In this document: positions 38,776-48,560 of the stretch, one piece after another
Layout of the letters: every line of letters starts with the position of its first letter
How positions within the stretch are numbered: position 1 is the first letter of the stretch
NCBI GenBank assembly: GCA_012837155.1
Contig: CP051546.1
Span: 715,474 to 779,473, forward strand
Direction: 5' to 3'
DNA from: Flavobacterium sp.
GTDB lineage: Bacteria > Bacteroidota > Bacteroidia > Flavobacteriales > Flavobacteriaceae
DNA: 64,000 bases
Program-made: the position numbers and the translations under genes
The notes under the pieces: generated by a model
The model's database searches: none
What the model was told of the DNA's origin: nothing
Seen by the model: the letters and a program-made list of their open reading frames with translations, nothing else

Positions 38776-40122
38776 TCAATTTGTTTTTCTGCCATTAATG
38801 GTTTCATATAATTCTAGGGCATTCCCGTCGGTTAAAAGGGAAACATAATGACAAATGTGCAATAGTCTTTTATACAAATCCTCTTTTTCTTCTAGAAATT
38901 TTTCGGGCAGCATTTTCAACAATAATTTGTCGTAATTAGACGCATTTCCGTTAAATTTATTGTTAAAAGCAGTAATGAATTTGTCTAACAAGGTTTGAAT
39001 AATTTGGTAACCCACAATCTCCTTTTCGATGACTTCGCGACTTTGATAAATGTTTTTCACGCTCAGTTTAATGATGTCATCCATTTGCACCTTGTACTTG
39101 CTTTTGTCCGTTAGAGCAAAAGGAAATCTGCCTTGCAAAATAGCCTCTTCATTTTCGACAAAAACTTTCACGACATCATTTATTAAACTTCCAATTGCCA
39201 AAGCTCGCAAATAACTTATCCTGTCTTCTTTTGTGGTTAAAGTATTGTATTTATTAGTGTCAATGCTATCTTTTACTAATTTTATTAAATATTCCAACGC
39301 AAAATCCTCAGAGACCAAGCCTAGGTTTATTCCGTCTTCAAAGTCGATAATCGTATAACAAATATCGTCGGCGGCTTCAACCAAATAAGCTAAAGGATGT
39401 CGTTCGAAACCAATATCATCTCCTTTTTTATTGGAAATCATACCCAATTCTAGAGCGACATCTTCAAAGAACTTTTTATCCGATTGAAAGAAACCATATT
39501 TTTTATCGGAGATGTTCGAAGTTGGTTTTTTGGGTAAACTTTCCTTCGGATATTTTATAAAAGCGCCAAGTGTGGCATACGAAATCCGCAAGCCTCCTTC
39601 AATCCCAGGACGACTTGCCGTAAGCACCGAAAAGCCATTAGCATTTCCTTCAAAATCAACTAAATCCTGCCATTCTTTGGCAGAAAGTTGGTCTTTATAG
39701 TGTTGTCCTTTTCCGATAGAAAAATATTCGCCAATGGCTTTTTCTCCTGAATGTCCAAAAGGAGGATTTCCAATATCATGTGCCAATGATGCTGCGGCAA
39801 CAATTGCCCCGAAATCATTTGCCTGAAAACCATGAATTTCTTTTAAATGAGGATGCTTTTCAATGATTTTTTTTCCAACTAATCTCCCGATGGAACGCCC
39901 AACGACCGAAACTTCTAAACTATGCGTTAAACGGGTGTGAACAAAATCAGTTTTCGAAAGCGGAATGACCTGTGTTTTGTCTTGCAAACTACGAAAAGCC
40001 GACGAAAATATAATTCGATCATAATCAACCTCAAAACCCAAACGTGTGTCGTCCTGCTCCATTCGTAACCGTTTGCTTGTGTCGCCTTGACGGCGTAATG
40101 ATAAAAGTTGTTCCCAGTTCAT
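38776..40122 (-). CDS. dgt: Deoxyguanosinetriphosphate triphosphohydrolase
   Basis: The 448-residue HD-domain protein has metal ligands in HTRLTHSLEV, SLAHDIGNPPFGHSGE (the HD pair) and AADDICYTIIDFEDG. It hydrolyses dNTPs to deoxynucleoside and triphosphate; in phage defence, dGTPases of this type can also deplete dNTP pools, though nothing here suggests a defence island. Length is typical of the type 2-like family (about 445-450). It is the last gene of the run ruvC-hemW-DUF4260-mmcQ-dgt on the minus strand. Confidence 0.94.
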   Translation of the reverse strand: MNWEQLLSLRRQGDTSKRLRMEQDDTRLGFEVDYDRIIFSSAFRSLQDKTQVIPLSKTDFVHTRLTHSLEVSVVGRSIGRLVGKKIIEKHPHLKEIHGFQANDFGAIVAAASLAHDIGNPPFGHSGEKAIGEYFSIGKGQHYKDQLSAKEWQDLVDFEGNANGFSVLTASRPGIEGGLRISYATLGAFIKYPKESLPKKPTSNISDKKYGFFQSDKKFFEDVALELGMISNKKGDDIGFERHPLAYLVEAADDICYTIIDFEDGINLGLVSEDFALEYLIKLVKDSIDTNKYNTLTTKEDRISYLRALAIGSLINDVVKVFVENEEAILQGRFPFALTDKSKYKVQMDDIIKLSVKNIYQSREVIEKEIVGYQIIQTLLDKFITAFNNKFNGNASNYDKLLLKMLPEKFLEEKEDLYKRLLHICHYVSLLTDGNALELYETINGRKTN

Positions 40123-40177
40123 GCTATTGTTTAAATTTTAGAATGAGCGAATATAAAGAAAATGGATGGGATTAAAA

Positions 40178-40552
40178 TTAAAAGTATTCATTTCCTAAAA
40201 TTTCATTCTGAATTTTTTTAGGCAAACTTTTGAAAACTAAATCATAGGAATGATTTATTAATTCACCTATCATTTTGTCAGAAACATCTCTATTAAAGTC
40301 AATGGTATTCCAATGTATTTTGCTCATGTGATACCCTGGGTTTATGGCATCAAATTCTGCTCGAAGCGCTCTATTTTTTTCAGGTTCACATTTTAAATTT
40401 AAAGCAGGTGTGCTGTTTTCCCAAGCTTTCAATGAGGTTAGACAAAACATTTTTCCGCCAACTTTAAATACTAAAGTATCTTCGTCAAAAGGGAAATGCT
40501 CTGTTACTCCTTTTTTAGAAAGGCAAAATTCATAGAGTTGCTGAATGTTCAT
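40178..40552 (-). CDS. MmcQ/YjbR family DNA-binding protein
   Basis: The 124-residue protein has the YjbR fold signature: the N-terminal IQQLYEFCLSKKGVTEHFPF, then DTLVFKVGGKMFCL and a C-terminal ISHSYDLV-type helix (LINHSYDLVFKSLPKK). E. coli YjbR has a CyaY-like fold and the family is annotated as double-wing DNA-binding, but no cellular role is established. It lies 5 bp after DUF4260, so they are probably co-translated. Confidence 0.9.
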   Translation of the reverse strand: MNIQQLYEFCLSKKGVTEHFPFDEDTLVFKVGGKMFCLTSLKAWENSTPALNLKCEPEKNRALRAEFDAINPGYHMSKIHWNTIDFNRDVSDKMIGELINHSYDLVFKSLPKKIQNEILGNEYF

Positions 40553-40557
40553 TTTCT

Positions 40558-40911
40558 TTATTTTTTACCTATTTCGCCTAGATGTGTAAACTTAAAACCC
40601 GTTTCATATTTCAATCCATACCCCATCATTCTGTCCATTGCGGCATGCGCAAACAAAATAATTCCTGCGAGTTGAATTAGGGTATTGAAACTATAAATTC
40701 CTACCAAATACAACACTAAAGCAATTGCCTTATGATGAAACAAATTATAGAGAAAAGCTCCCGATTTGTTGCCAAAAACATACCCAATCATTGCTAAATC
40801 GGGCGCAAGAATTAAAGCCAAAAACCACCACCAAGCGTAATTTAGCTGGTTAAAAAGATAAATTGCAAAGAGGAACATACCAAGTTCTTCAATCTTTAAA
40901 GTTGTTTTCAT
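40558..40911 (-). CDS. DUF4260 membrane protein
   Basis: The 117-residue protein has three to four hydrophobic segments, and the conserved APDLAMIGYVFGNKSGAFLYN and HAAMDRMMGYGLKYE motifs of DUF4260. His, Asp and Arg residues within or near helices (NLFHHK, HAAMDR) suggest a metal or catalytic site, but no function is established for the family. The gene lies between hemW and mmcQ on the same strand. Confidence 0.88.
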   Translation of the reverse strand: MKTTLKIEELGMFLFAIYLFNQLNYAWWWFLALILAPDLAMIGYVFGNKSGAFLYNLFHHKAIALVLYLVGIYSFNTLIQLAGIILFAHAAMDRMMGYGLKYETGFKFTHLGEIGKK

Positions 40912-40945
40912 ATTTTTTTAAGTGTAAGGCAAAAAGCGATTCTGT

Positions 40946-42112
40946 TTACTTTTCCAAATTTATCAAAAACAAATCACTTGCGATTCCGTCAGTCAAAAAT
41001 TTACCTTTAGGAGTTGTTTTTAAAATGTTATTTTCAATGAAAAGCAAATCATCTTTTATAAATTTTTGTGCTTGTTTTAGTAAATAATCTAAATATTCAT
41101 TTCCAAATTCGGTCTCAATTCGGTCTAAGGAAACGCCCCAAATCGTTCGCAATCCCGTCATAATATATTCGTTGTAACGGTCGGTTTTCGATAAAATTTC
41201 GGTTTCGTTGGGTAATTTAGTATTGTTCAATGATTTCAGATAAACACTATTATTCGAAACATTCCAACTGCGGGAAATTCCGTTATAACTATGCGCCGAA
41301 GGACCAATTCCCATATATTTTTTTCCCAACCAATAGGCTGAATTATTCTTAGAGAAATAATTCTCTTTCCCAAAATTCGACAATTCATAATGAATAAAAC
41401 CCTGGTTTTCGAGTGTTTCAACAAGAATCATAAACTGTTCTTGTGCTAAATCATCATTTGGTTTGGCTATTTTACCCGTTTGAATCAATTTATTCAAAGC
41501 CGTTTTAGGCTCGACTGTCAAGGCATAACTCGAAATGTGCGGAATGCCAAAACTCAAGGCAGTTTCGATGTTTTGTTTCCATTTTTCGTTGCTTATTTGC
41601 TTTGCCTGTTCGCCATTTTGGCTCGAGTCGGGAATTCCATAAATTAAATCAAGGGAAATATTGTCGAAATATTTTGTGGCTTCGTTTAAACACGTTCTGG
41701 CTTCCGCCGAATTATGTGCGCGATTCATCATTATTAAATCGTCTTCAAAAAAGGATTGAATTCCGATGCTTAAACGGTTGATTGGACTTTTTGACAATTC
41801 GATAATTCGCTCTTTTGATAAATCATCCGGATTGGCTTCAAGCGTAATTTCAGGATTTTCAGCAACGGTATAATTTTCATATACTTCCGAAATCAAAAAT
41901 CTTAAATCTGCAATCTGCAATATTGACGGCGTTCCTCCACCAAAATAAATCGTTTCAATAATTTCATTTTCAAACTCACTTTTGCGCATTCGAATTTCTT
42001 TGGACAAAGCCAAAACCATTTCGTCTTTCTTTTTCATCGAAGTCGAAAAATGAAAGTCGCAATAATGACACGCTTGCTTACAAAAAGGGATATGGATGTA
42101 GATTCCGCTCAA
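40946..42112 (-). CDS. hemW: HemW-type radical SAM heme chaperone
   Basis: The 388-residue radical SAM protein has the HemW cluster motif FCKQACHYCDFH (C-x3-C-x2-C-x-F type) near the N-terminus, IYFGGGTPS for SAM binding, and a HemN C-terminal domain. HemW binds heme and passes it to respiratory enzymes; these are often misannotated as coproporphyrinogen III oxidase. It contains an in-frame heptamer array (41891-41925) right after GGGTPS, translating to QIADLRFLISE. Start chosen at the ATG giving the family's N-terminus (SGIYIHIPFC). Confidence 0.94.
   Translation of the reverse strand: MSGIYIHIPFCKQACHYCDFHFSTSMKKKDEMVLALSKEIRMRKSEFENEIIETIYFGGGTPSILQIADLRFLISEVYENYTVAENPEITLEANPDDLSKERIIELSKSPINRLSIGIQSFFEDDLIMMNRAHNSAEARTCLNEATKYFDNISLDLIYGIPDSSQNGEQAKQISNEKWKQNIETALSFGIPHISSYALTVEPKTALNKLIQTGKIAKPNDDLAQEQFMILVETLENQGFIHYELSNFGKENYFSKNNSAYWLGKKYMGIGPSAHSYNGISRSWNVSNNSVYLKSLNNTKLPNETEILSKTDRYNEYIMTGLRTIWGVSLDRIETEFGNEYLDYLLKQAQKFIKDDLLFIENNILKTTPKGKFLTDGIASDLFLINLEK
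41891..41925. repeat. In-frame heptamer array inside hemW
   Basis: Plus-strand units aatcaaa, aatctta, aatctgc, aatctgc, aatattg, five in phase. They lie between the SAM-binding GGGTPS motif and the next conserved strand, where the family normally has a variable helix. Confidence 0.8.
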
Positions 42113-42197
42113 TTTAATTTGAAAATTTAATGATTTGAAAATTTGAAAAATGAAGAACCTGATTTGAAATAATTTTCAAAATGAGCCCATTTACAAA

Positions 42198-42749
42198 TTA
42201 TCTAATTTTATCTTGATTCTGCTTCACAAAAGCGTCCCAACCCGTATAACTTGCGGCACCTACTACTTTTCCAGAATTAAAAAAATGACAAACCGCCGCA
42301 GCCAAACCATCGGTAGAATCCAGGTTTTTGGGCAATTCTTTTAGTCCTAATAATTGTTGGAGCATTTTAGCCACCTGTTCTTTGCTGGCATTTCCGTTTC
42401 CGGTTATTGCCATTTTTATTTTCTTGGGCTCATATTCAGTGATGGGAATAGCTCTCGAAAGTCCCGCCGCCATTGCCACACCTTGTGCTCTGCCTAATTT
42501 CAACATCGATTGTACATTCTTGCCAAAAAAGGGTGCTTCAATTGCAATTTCGTCTGGATGGTGCGTGTCGATTAGCTCGATGGTGCGCTCGAAAATGATT
42601 TTTAATTTTTGATAATGATTGTCATATTTAGATAATTGCAATTCGTTGAGTTGTATAAAATGCATGTTTTTTCCAACTACTTTTATTATTCCAAAACCCA
42701 TAATTGTGGTTCCTGGATCGATTCCTAATATGATACGTTCGTTTGCCAA
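42198..42749 (-). CDS. ruvC: Crossover junction endodeoxyribonuclease RuvC
   Basis: The 183-residue protein shows the RuvC acidic residues in [27 protein letters not shown] and [13 protein letters not shown], with NGNASKEQV between. It resolves Holliday junctions with RuvAB. The length fits (170-185). It is first in the minus-strand run toward dgt and divergent from the 42783 gene with only 33 bp between start codons. Confidence 0.96.
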   Translation of the reverse strand: MANERIILGIDPGTTIMGFGIIKVVGKNMHFIQLNELQLSKYDNHYQKLKIIFERTIELIDTHHPDEIAIEAPFFGKNVQSMLKLGRAQGVAMAAGLSRAIPITEYEPKKIKMAITGNGNASKEQVAKMLQQLLGLKELPKNLDSTDGLAAAVCHFFNSGKVVGAASYTGWDAFVKQNQDKIR

Positions 42750-42782
42750 AAGATTTGTTTAAAGTTTTGTTACTTTGCACTA

Positions 42783-43709
42783 ATGATTTCAATATCTCAC
42801 AAAGCTAAGCAATTCCTCGTACTTCTTACCAAACTTTTGATTGTTGGCGGTGCCTTTTATTTTATATACAACCAACTGGCGAATAACAGCCAACTCGATT
42901 GGAAAAAATTCATCCTTTTATTCAAAAAAAAACAATCCATTGCAGGGATTTTATTTCTTTTATTATTGAGTTTTTTGAACCGTTTTTTCGAAATTTTGAA
43001 ATGGCAAAACTTAGTTTTGTATCATCATAAAATTTCTTTAGCTCAATCGACTAAACAAGTTCTAGGGGCACTAACCGCAGGATTATTTACCCCAAACGGA
43101 TTAGGAGAATATGCTGGAAAAGCCCTTTTTTTTGAAAAGACATCTGTCAAAAAAATCCTTTTTTTGAATTTAATTTGCAACGGAATTCAGATGATTTTGA
43201 CGATTTTTTTTGGAGTAATTGGGTTATGGATTTTGGGTTATAGCTTTTGGGTTTTAGTCATTTTAATATCAGTTTTGGGATTTTTGGTCTTAGGTTTTAG
43301 CTTGAAAAAAATTACCATCAAAGGCTATTCCATCGAGAAAATGATTCGTAAAATGAACGAAATTCCAAAATCAATTCATCAAAAAAATATCTTTTTAGCC
43401 ACTTGCCGCTACTTGATTTTTTCGCATCAATATTATTTCCTGTTTTTAGCATTTGATGTTCATTTGCCTTATCTAACAATGATGGCAACCATTGCGAGTG
43501 TTTACTTTTTAGCCTCTTCATTACCCACATTTCAGTTTTTAGATTTCGCCGTAAAAGGAAGTGTGGCTGTTTATTTCTTTGGGATTCTAGGAATCAACGA
43601 ATGGATTATTGTTTTTATAAGTACCTTAATGTGGTTTTTAAACGTAGTTTTACCAGTAGTTATTGGCAGTTATTATGTTATGAATTATAAAACAAAAATA
43701 GTACAATGA
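42783..43709 (+). CDS. Lysylphosphatidylglycerol-synthase-like membrane protein
   Basis: The 308-residue protein has about eight membrane helices and resembles the flippase-like integral membrane domain (AglD/MprF N-terminal type): LNRFFEILKWQNLVLYH followed by GLFTPNGLGEYAGKALFFEK. No tRNA-dependent synthase domain is attached, so lysyl transfer is unlikely. It overlaps the following glycosyltransferase by 4 bp (ATGA), suggesting joint work in envelope glycolipid making or export. A 7-bp-period tract (43224-43300) encodes part of one helix pair. TTACTTTG ends 5 bp before the ATG, again hinting at a leaderless start. Confidence 0.82.
   Translation: MISISHKAKQFLVLLTKLLIVGGAFYFIYNQLANNSQLDWKKFILLFKKKQSIAGILFLLLLSFLNRFFEILKWQNLVLYHHKISLAQSTKQVLGALTAGLFTPNGLGEYAGKALFFEKTSVKKILFLNLICNGIQMILTIFFGVIGLWILGYSFWVLVILISVLGFLVLGFSLKKITIKGYSIEKMIRKMNEIPKSIHQKNIFLATCRYLIFSHQYYFLFLAFDVHLPYLTMMATIASVYFLASSLPTFQFLDFAVKGSVAVYFFGILGINEWIIVFISTLMWFLNVVLPVVIGSYYVMNYKTKIVQ
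43224..43300 (+). repeat. Heptamer tract encoding membrane helices
   Basis: ttttggg occurs at 43231, 43245 and 43273, all in the same 7-bp phase, between units ttatgga, ttatagc, ttttagt, catttta, atatcag, gttttag. The 77-bp tract is eleven heptamers and encodes ILGYSFWVLVILISVLGFLV, a wholly hydrophobic stretch. Confidence 0.7.
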
Positions 43710-44803
43710 TTTATATTTTATACCTCATCGTAGCAATATATTGTTTGACAATTGTTAGTCTTATTTATGGGTTCGCAAAGGTTAAATCCTTTGATAATCT
43801 TGAGCTAACGCCAAAAACTAATTTCACGATTATCGTTCCTTTTCGGGATGAAGCTAAAAATTTACCTAATCTTTTAAACAGTTTTTCAAAATTAAATTAT
43901 CCGAATGATTTGTTTGAAGTTATTTTGGTCGATGATGATTCTAACGAAGAGTTTAAAGTTCAAAGTTTAAAGTTTAAAGTTTCGGTCATAAAGAATATTC
44001 GGGTTTCGAATTCGCCAAAGAAAGATGCCATTTTAACTGCAATTCAACTCGTAAAATCAGATTGGATTATTACCACCGATGCAGATTGTGTGGTTAATAA
44101 AAACTGGTTATTAACCTTAGATAATTATATACAAAATCACGAAGTCGCTATGATTGCTGGTGCGGTTGCTTATGATTGTGAGCCTTCATTTTTACACCAT
44201 TTTCAGCAGTTAGACTTGGCGAGTTTGCAAGGAGCAACTATTGGGAGTTTTGGTTTAAAAAAAGGGTTTCTGTGTAATGGAGCCAACTTTGCTTATCAAA
44301 AATCGCTCTTTTATGAATTGAATGGTTTTAATGGGAATGACAACATTGCCAGCGGCGACGACGTTTTTTTGTTGCAAAAAGCCATGGCAAAATTCCCAAA
44401 AAAAGTTCATTATTTAAAATCTGAAAATACGATTGTTGCCACTAAACCTTTGAACGACTGGCAATCTTTGTTTTATCAAAGAGTTCGCTGGGCTTCAAAA
44501 ACGGCTGCTTATCAAAGCCGTTTCGGCAAAGGGTTGGGTTGGGTTGTTTTTGTTGTAAATCTGGTTTGTGTGTTGGGTGTTGTGTGTTGGGTGTTGAGTT
44601 TTATTTCGTTTCAAGAAGTAATTTTGCCCTTCTTGTTGAAGTTTTTTGTTGATGCTATTTTAATCTACAAAGCGCATTATTTCTTGACCAAAAAGAGAAT
44701 GCGTTATTTAATTTTAAGCAGCATATTCTATCCTTTTTTTAGTGTGAGTGTGGCTTTGTATTCTCTTTTTGGAAAATATGAATGGAAAGGAAGACAGTTT
44801 TAG
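43706..44803 (+). CDS. Family 2 glycosyltransferase, membrane-attached
   Basis: The 365-residue protein has an N-terminal helix and a GT-A domain: TIIVPFRDEAKNLPNLL for nucleotide-sugar binding, VILVDDDS (DxD region), ITTDADCVV (second acidic motif) and a Q-x-x-R-W type motif in FYQRVRWASK. Two to three C-terminal helices follow. It resembles processive GT2 enzymes; the sugar is unknown. It overlaps the preceding membrane gene by ATGA. Heptamer arrays are read in frame twice (43950-43984, after DDDSNE, and 44570-44597, in the membrane part). A terminator follows at 44875. Confidence 0.9.
   Translation: MIYILYLIVAIYCLTIVSLIYGFAKVKSFDNLELTPKTNFTIIVPFRDEAKNLPNLLNSFSKLNYPNDLFEVILVDDDSNEEFKVQSLKFKVSVIKNIRVSNSPKKDAILTAIQLVKSDWIITTDADCVVNKNWLLTLDNYIQNHEVAMIAGAVAYDCEPSFLHHFQQLDLASLQGATIGSFGLKKGFLCNGANFAYQKSLFYELNGFNGNDNIASGDDVFLLQKAMAKFPKKVHYLKSENTIVATKPLNDWQSLFYQRVRWASKTAAYQSRFGKGLGWVVFVVNLVCVLGVVCWVLSFISFQEVILPFLLKFFVDAILIYKAHYFLTKKRMRYLILSSIFYPFFSVSVALYSLFGKYEWKGRQF
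43950..43984 (+). repeat. In-frame heptamer array inside the glycosyltransferase
   Basis: Units agtttaa, agttcaa, agtttaa, agtttaa, agtttcg, translated as EFKVQSLKFKVSVI right after the DDDSNE motif, in a loop that is variable in GT2 enzymes. Confidence 0.88.
44570..44597 (+). repeat. Second in-frame heptamer array in the glycosyltransferase
   Basis: Units gtgttgg, gtgttgt, gtgttgg, gtgttga, translated as CVLGVVCWVLS in a membrane helix. Confidence 0.8.
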
Positions 44804-44874
44804 ATTGCAAATTTCTTAGCCAAGATAGGCTGGCATCCCACGCCTTTTTGTTAGGATTTCTCTCAAAATCATAA

Positions 44875-44909
44875 AACAAATAGCGTCAATACTATTTGTT
44901 TTTTTCTTA
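44875..44909 (+). terminator. Terminator after the glycosyltransferase
   Basis: AAACAAATAG / CTATTTGTTT 10-bp stem with an 8-nt loop and a run of eight or more T. Confidence 0.85.
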
Positions 44910-44963
44910 GATTTGATTTTAAATTAAAGCTAAATATCGAAATTTAGTTTCAAATAGATACTT

Positions 44964-45434
44964 ATGAAAATTAACTCCCTGGTTGTTGAAATCGATGGAA
45001 TCGATAAAGAAATTTTACGTTTCCTAATGGAAGATGCTCGAAAACCAATCCTTCAAATCGCTAATAAAATAGGAATTTCTGGTGCGGCTATTCATCAGCG
45101 ACTTCGAAAATTAGAACAATCCGGAGTCATATCGGGATCTAAATTGGTAGTAAATCATAAAGTTTTAGGATACAACACGATGGCATTTGTTGGTGTTTAC
45201 CTAGACAAAGCAGCACGAAATGCAGAAGCTGTAAATGATCTTAGAAAAATACCCGAAGTTTTAGAATGTCATTATACAACGGGAAATTGGTCTATTTTAA
45301 TAAAAATTATTTGTCGTGATAATGAGCATCTGATGCATTTGTTAAATACAAGGATTCAGACAATCGAAGGTGTATCGAGAACAGAAACTTTTATTTCCTT
45401 AGACCAACAAATCGACAGGCAAATTCAATTGTAA
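44964..45434 (+). CDS. Lrp/AsnC family transcriptional regulator
   Basis: The 156-residue protein has an AsnC-type helix-turn-helix (GIDKEILRFLMEDARKPILQ, then IANKIGISGAAIHQRLRKLE) and a C-terminal RAM domain (VPEVLECHYTTGNW-like: IPEVLECHYTTGNWSILIKI) that binds small ligands, usually amino acids. It forms dimers and higher oligomers. It is monocistronic and convergent with the protease locus; its targets are unknown. Confidence 0.92.
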   Translation: MKINSLVVEIDGIDKEILRFLMEDARKPILQIANKIGISGAAIHQRLRKLEQSGVISGSKLVVNHKVLGYNTMAFVGVYLDKAARNAEAVNDLRKIPEVLECHYTTGNWSILIKIICRDNEHLMHLLNTRIQTIEGVSRTETFISLDQQIDRQIQL

Positions 45435-45465
45435 TTTTATTTTTTAAGCAAATACCACCTTAAAA

Positions 45466-45905
45466 CTAATGAGTCAAATACAAATAGTGATTGTAATAAT
45501 CAATAATTCCCTTGCCTTTCATTAAATATCTGCTCCAATAATGCCGTGAACAGGTTTTGCCTTGTGCTCAATTAAGGCTTTGTTTACGTGGGATAAATCA
45601 AAAATGACAAGTTCAAAATTAGGATCTATCCAGTTACCCAGTTGCAGTTGGTTTCCAACCGCTTTTTGAGTGCGCATGCCCGTTGCACCAGCACCCGAAG
45701 CTTGTGTTTTAGATTTTTTGGCTTCTAATAAGAACCATTCGATATGGCTAAAATCGACACAGCTTGTGCTCGCTCCTGTATCTAAAATAAATTTTCCTTT
45801 AATACCGTTGATACTTGCTTTTAGGAGTAAATGCTGTGTTTTAGTAACCTTAAATTTTATTTTCTTGTAGTTTTCTTTTTTAAGAATACGAGGAAGATTT
45901 TTCAT
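45466..45905 (-). CDS. Retropepsin-like clan AA aspartic protease (one frameshift)
   Basis: About 146 residues after repair. The catalytic motif is FILDTGASTSCVD (DTGAS), about residues 39-51. The second family block is HGIIGADILMKGKGIIDY, the G-hydrophobic-IGxD strand that follows in single-chain, dimer-forming retropepsin-like enzymes. A lost base in the A run 45524-45526 truncates the frame after GAD; with it the C-terminus IIDYYNHYLYL is restored. There is no signal peptide, so it probably works in the cytoplasm. Its ATG overlaps the stop of the CHAT gene as ATGA (45902-45905), which suggests translational coupling. The substrate is unknown. Confidence 0.85.
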
Positions 45906-48476
45906 TTTCGGAGGGAATTGAATACCAAAAATAATCCAATTATAACTAATAATCCAAGAATATAAAAATAATAATTCGTTGAATTTTTTTCTGTTTCAAT
46001 TCCGCCATAATACACAAAAGCACTCCAATAATAAGGCGATTTTTTGGCATTTGATATGCTTATGTTTTTAAAAAATCCAGTTTAGCTTTGTTGTTGGCTT
46101 CAAAATAGGATTCGCCGTTTTTGATGTTTTTATAAAAATAATCCATAAAAACCGAAGTCGTGTAATCGTTCACTTTCCATAACGAAAACAACAAATTTTG
46201 CGCTCCGGCAAATTGAAAACCTCTGGCAATGCTCATTGCTCCTTCGGATTTATAGAGTTTTCCAATCCCTGTTTCACAGGCACTCAAAACCACTAAATTG
46301 CTATTGATGTCGAGATTGTATAGCTCTGAATATAGAATTTCTTGATCATAAAATTTAATACTTGCTGGTGTTTCTGTATCGCCAGAAGCCGCGTGTGTGC
46401 TCAAGTGTAAAATCGAATAATTGCTCAAATTTTGTTTAAAATGAGCGAAAGTAGCATTTGAGTTTTCGAAAAATATGCCTTCAAAATTGTTTTTATGGAT
46501 TGCATTTCAGCTTTAGAGAACGTTAATTCATAAGCTGTTTTTTTCGAAAATAGGAAAAATTCCAAGAACGGATTTTTTGTCATTAGCAATAGATTTCGCA
46601 TTCATGTAAAAGCGAGCCGAATTAGCGTATGCAACCTTGAAATCATTCAGTAAATAATGCATTTTGGTAAAATTTGTGGTGGTTGATTCTTTGGTAATCA
46701 AAGCCTCAAAAGGCAAAAAGTTTAATAATCCGTCAGGAATAATGATGAGGTTTTGGCAAGTTGAATTCGTTGGTAATTTCAGCATTTTATAAACGCGATT
46801 AGCACTATGATTGTAACCTCTAATGTTGTCAATGATTTTATTGGCATCATTAAAATAGTCTAAAAATGAAATGATATTAGGTGCCGCAGTATTTGTAGTA
46901 TCAATATGTTCCAGCCTAATTTTTTGGTTTTCTAAGGTAAAAACATACATGTTTTCAAGCCCATAAAATAGGCTATTAAAGTTGCTTTGTCTTTTTCTAG
47001 TTTTGAATACAAGGCTTTTAAATTGATACTTTCTTCAGTCAAAACCGGATTTTTTAACCGGATTTTCTTTAGCGAAAGCATTAATTCATTTTGTTTTTTT
47101 ATGGCTTCATTTATTTTAGAAACATCTGCCAAGTTTTCATTTTGTTGCTCTAAAAGTGATTTTTCTTGTTTAGAAGCGATTTTTTTATTAGAAAGATAGC
47201 TTTTTAAAACGCCTGATTTAGTTCGTTCTTGAAGTTGAAATGCGCTTTCTAAATAAGAGATTTTATTTTCTTTTTGGTATAAAAAAGCATAGATGAAAAT
47301 ACATTTTTCGGTTCGATTTCTAATGCGAATTTGATTGATGATTTTGGAGTTTTCGTAGACCAATAAATTGGCAAACAAATATTCAATTTGAAACGAAAGG
47401 GTATATGATTTTAATGCTTTTTGGGGTTGGTTTTGTGCCATATAAATTTCGGCTTGTAAATCTAAGGCGTCTAGCAAGACCGTTTCTGCATAAAGAGAAT
47501 TTGGATTGGGAAGGATGTTTTTTTTGTTGGAATAATTAGGAATTAAAATCTCAAAAACAGAGGTTATAATTGTGCTTGCTTCGGCATATTTTTTTTGTTG
47601 AAACCAAAGCGAAGCTTCTTCGCAATATAGTTTCGCTAGGGTTCTTTTGTTTTGATTTTCTGTTCCCAAAACGAGTTTTTTTGCCATTGCAAAAGAGTCA
47701 TTGGCCTTGTCAAATTTATGCCAATGGCTATTGAGCGAAGCTAGATTGCGATAACAATTTGATAAAGTCTCCGATTGGTTTTTTTCGATTTTCAATAATT
47801 GTATTGCTGTTTTGAAACAGTTTTCGGCCTTGAAAAAGAGTTCAGGATTTGTTAAAAATCCTTTGGCACTTATCATATAATTATTTCCTAAATTATTCAA
47901 TAAATTTCCTTTTTGAATGGCAGCTATTTTTTCATTTTTAATCGTTTTTTCAAGCAAATCAATTGCTTCATTAACTTTTCCCGTGTTTTGATATACGTTT
48001 GATAAATTGAGAATGGCTGCTATTTTTTGTGACTGATTTTTTTCGATATTGGCAATAAAATAGTACTGCTTTATGGTATTTTCGGCATTGTCATAATCGC
48101 CAATAATCGTGTAAAGATTGCCTAATGGTTTCAGACAATATTCGGTAATGTCATAATTAAAAAGTTTATTTTTTTGATAAATCTGCCACGCTTTTTCATA
48201 ACTCGAAACGGCTTGATTTGTTTTGCCAAATTTGTTTTCATAATAGGCTTTATTGCAGTTTAAAACAACAATAGCAAGCAGTTCATTTTTAGATTTTGGT
48301 TTTGGGTTTTTCCAAAAAATGTAGTTGGTGTTTGATAAGTTTTCTAAGCCATCAGCAGTTGGATTTGCAGAATAGGCATCGATGGCATCATAAATTTTGC
48401 CTTCCTGCGAAAGCGTATTTTGTCCAAAAGCGTTTAGAGTTAAGAAGAGAAGAAGATAAAAATTATTTTTTACCAT
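45902..48476 (-). CDS. Secreted TPR-CHAT (caspase-like) protease, membrane-anchored (four frameshifts)
   Basis: The repaired product has about 858 residues. Order: a signal peptide (NNFYLLLFLTLNAFGQ), a long TPR region (about residues 30-480: NAENTIKQYYFIANIEKN, NEAIDLLEKTIKNEK and similar), a coiled segment, then a CHAT domain with the His-Cys dyad in ILHLSTHAASGD and VVLSACETGIGKLYK plus GAMSIARGFQFAGAQNLL, and a C-terminal hydrophobic anchor (FYILGLLVIIGLFLVF) with a short basic tail. Breaks: 46952-46955 (lost base), 46538-46544 (extra), 46490-46494 (lost), 46065-46069 (lost). CHAT domains are relatives of caspases and separase. The signal peptide and anchor place the protease on the outer face of the inner membrane. 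It overlaps the aspartic protease gene. Confidence 0.88.
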
Positions 48477-48560
48477 TAAGGGATTAAGTTTATTAAGTCG
48501 GTATTGAATAATAAAAATTAGTGATAATCCGTTAAAATCCTTGTAATCTGTGGTTTATTA

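Noticed and set aside
38776-40122. dgt as part of an anti-phage system
   Set aside because: It lies in a housekeeping run with ruvC and hemW and has no defence genes beside it.
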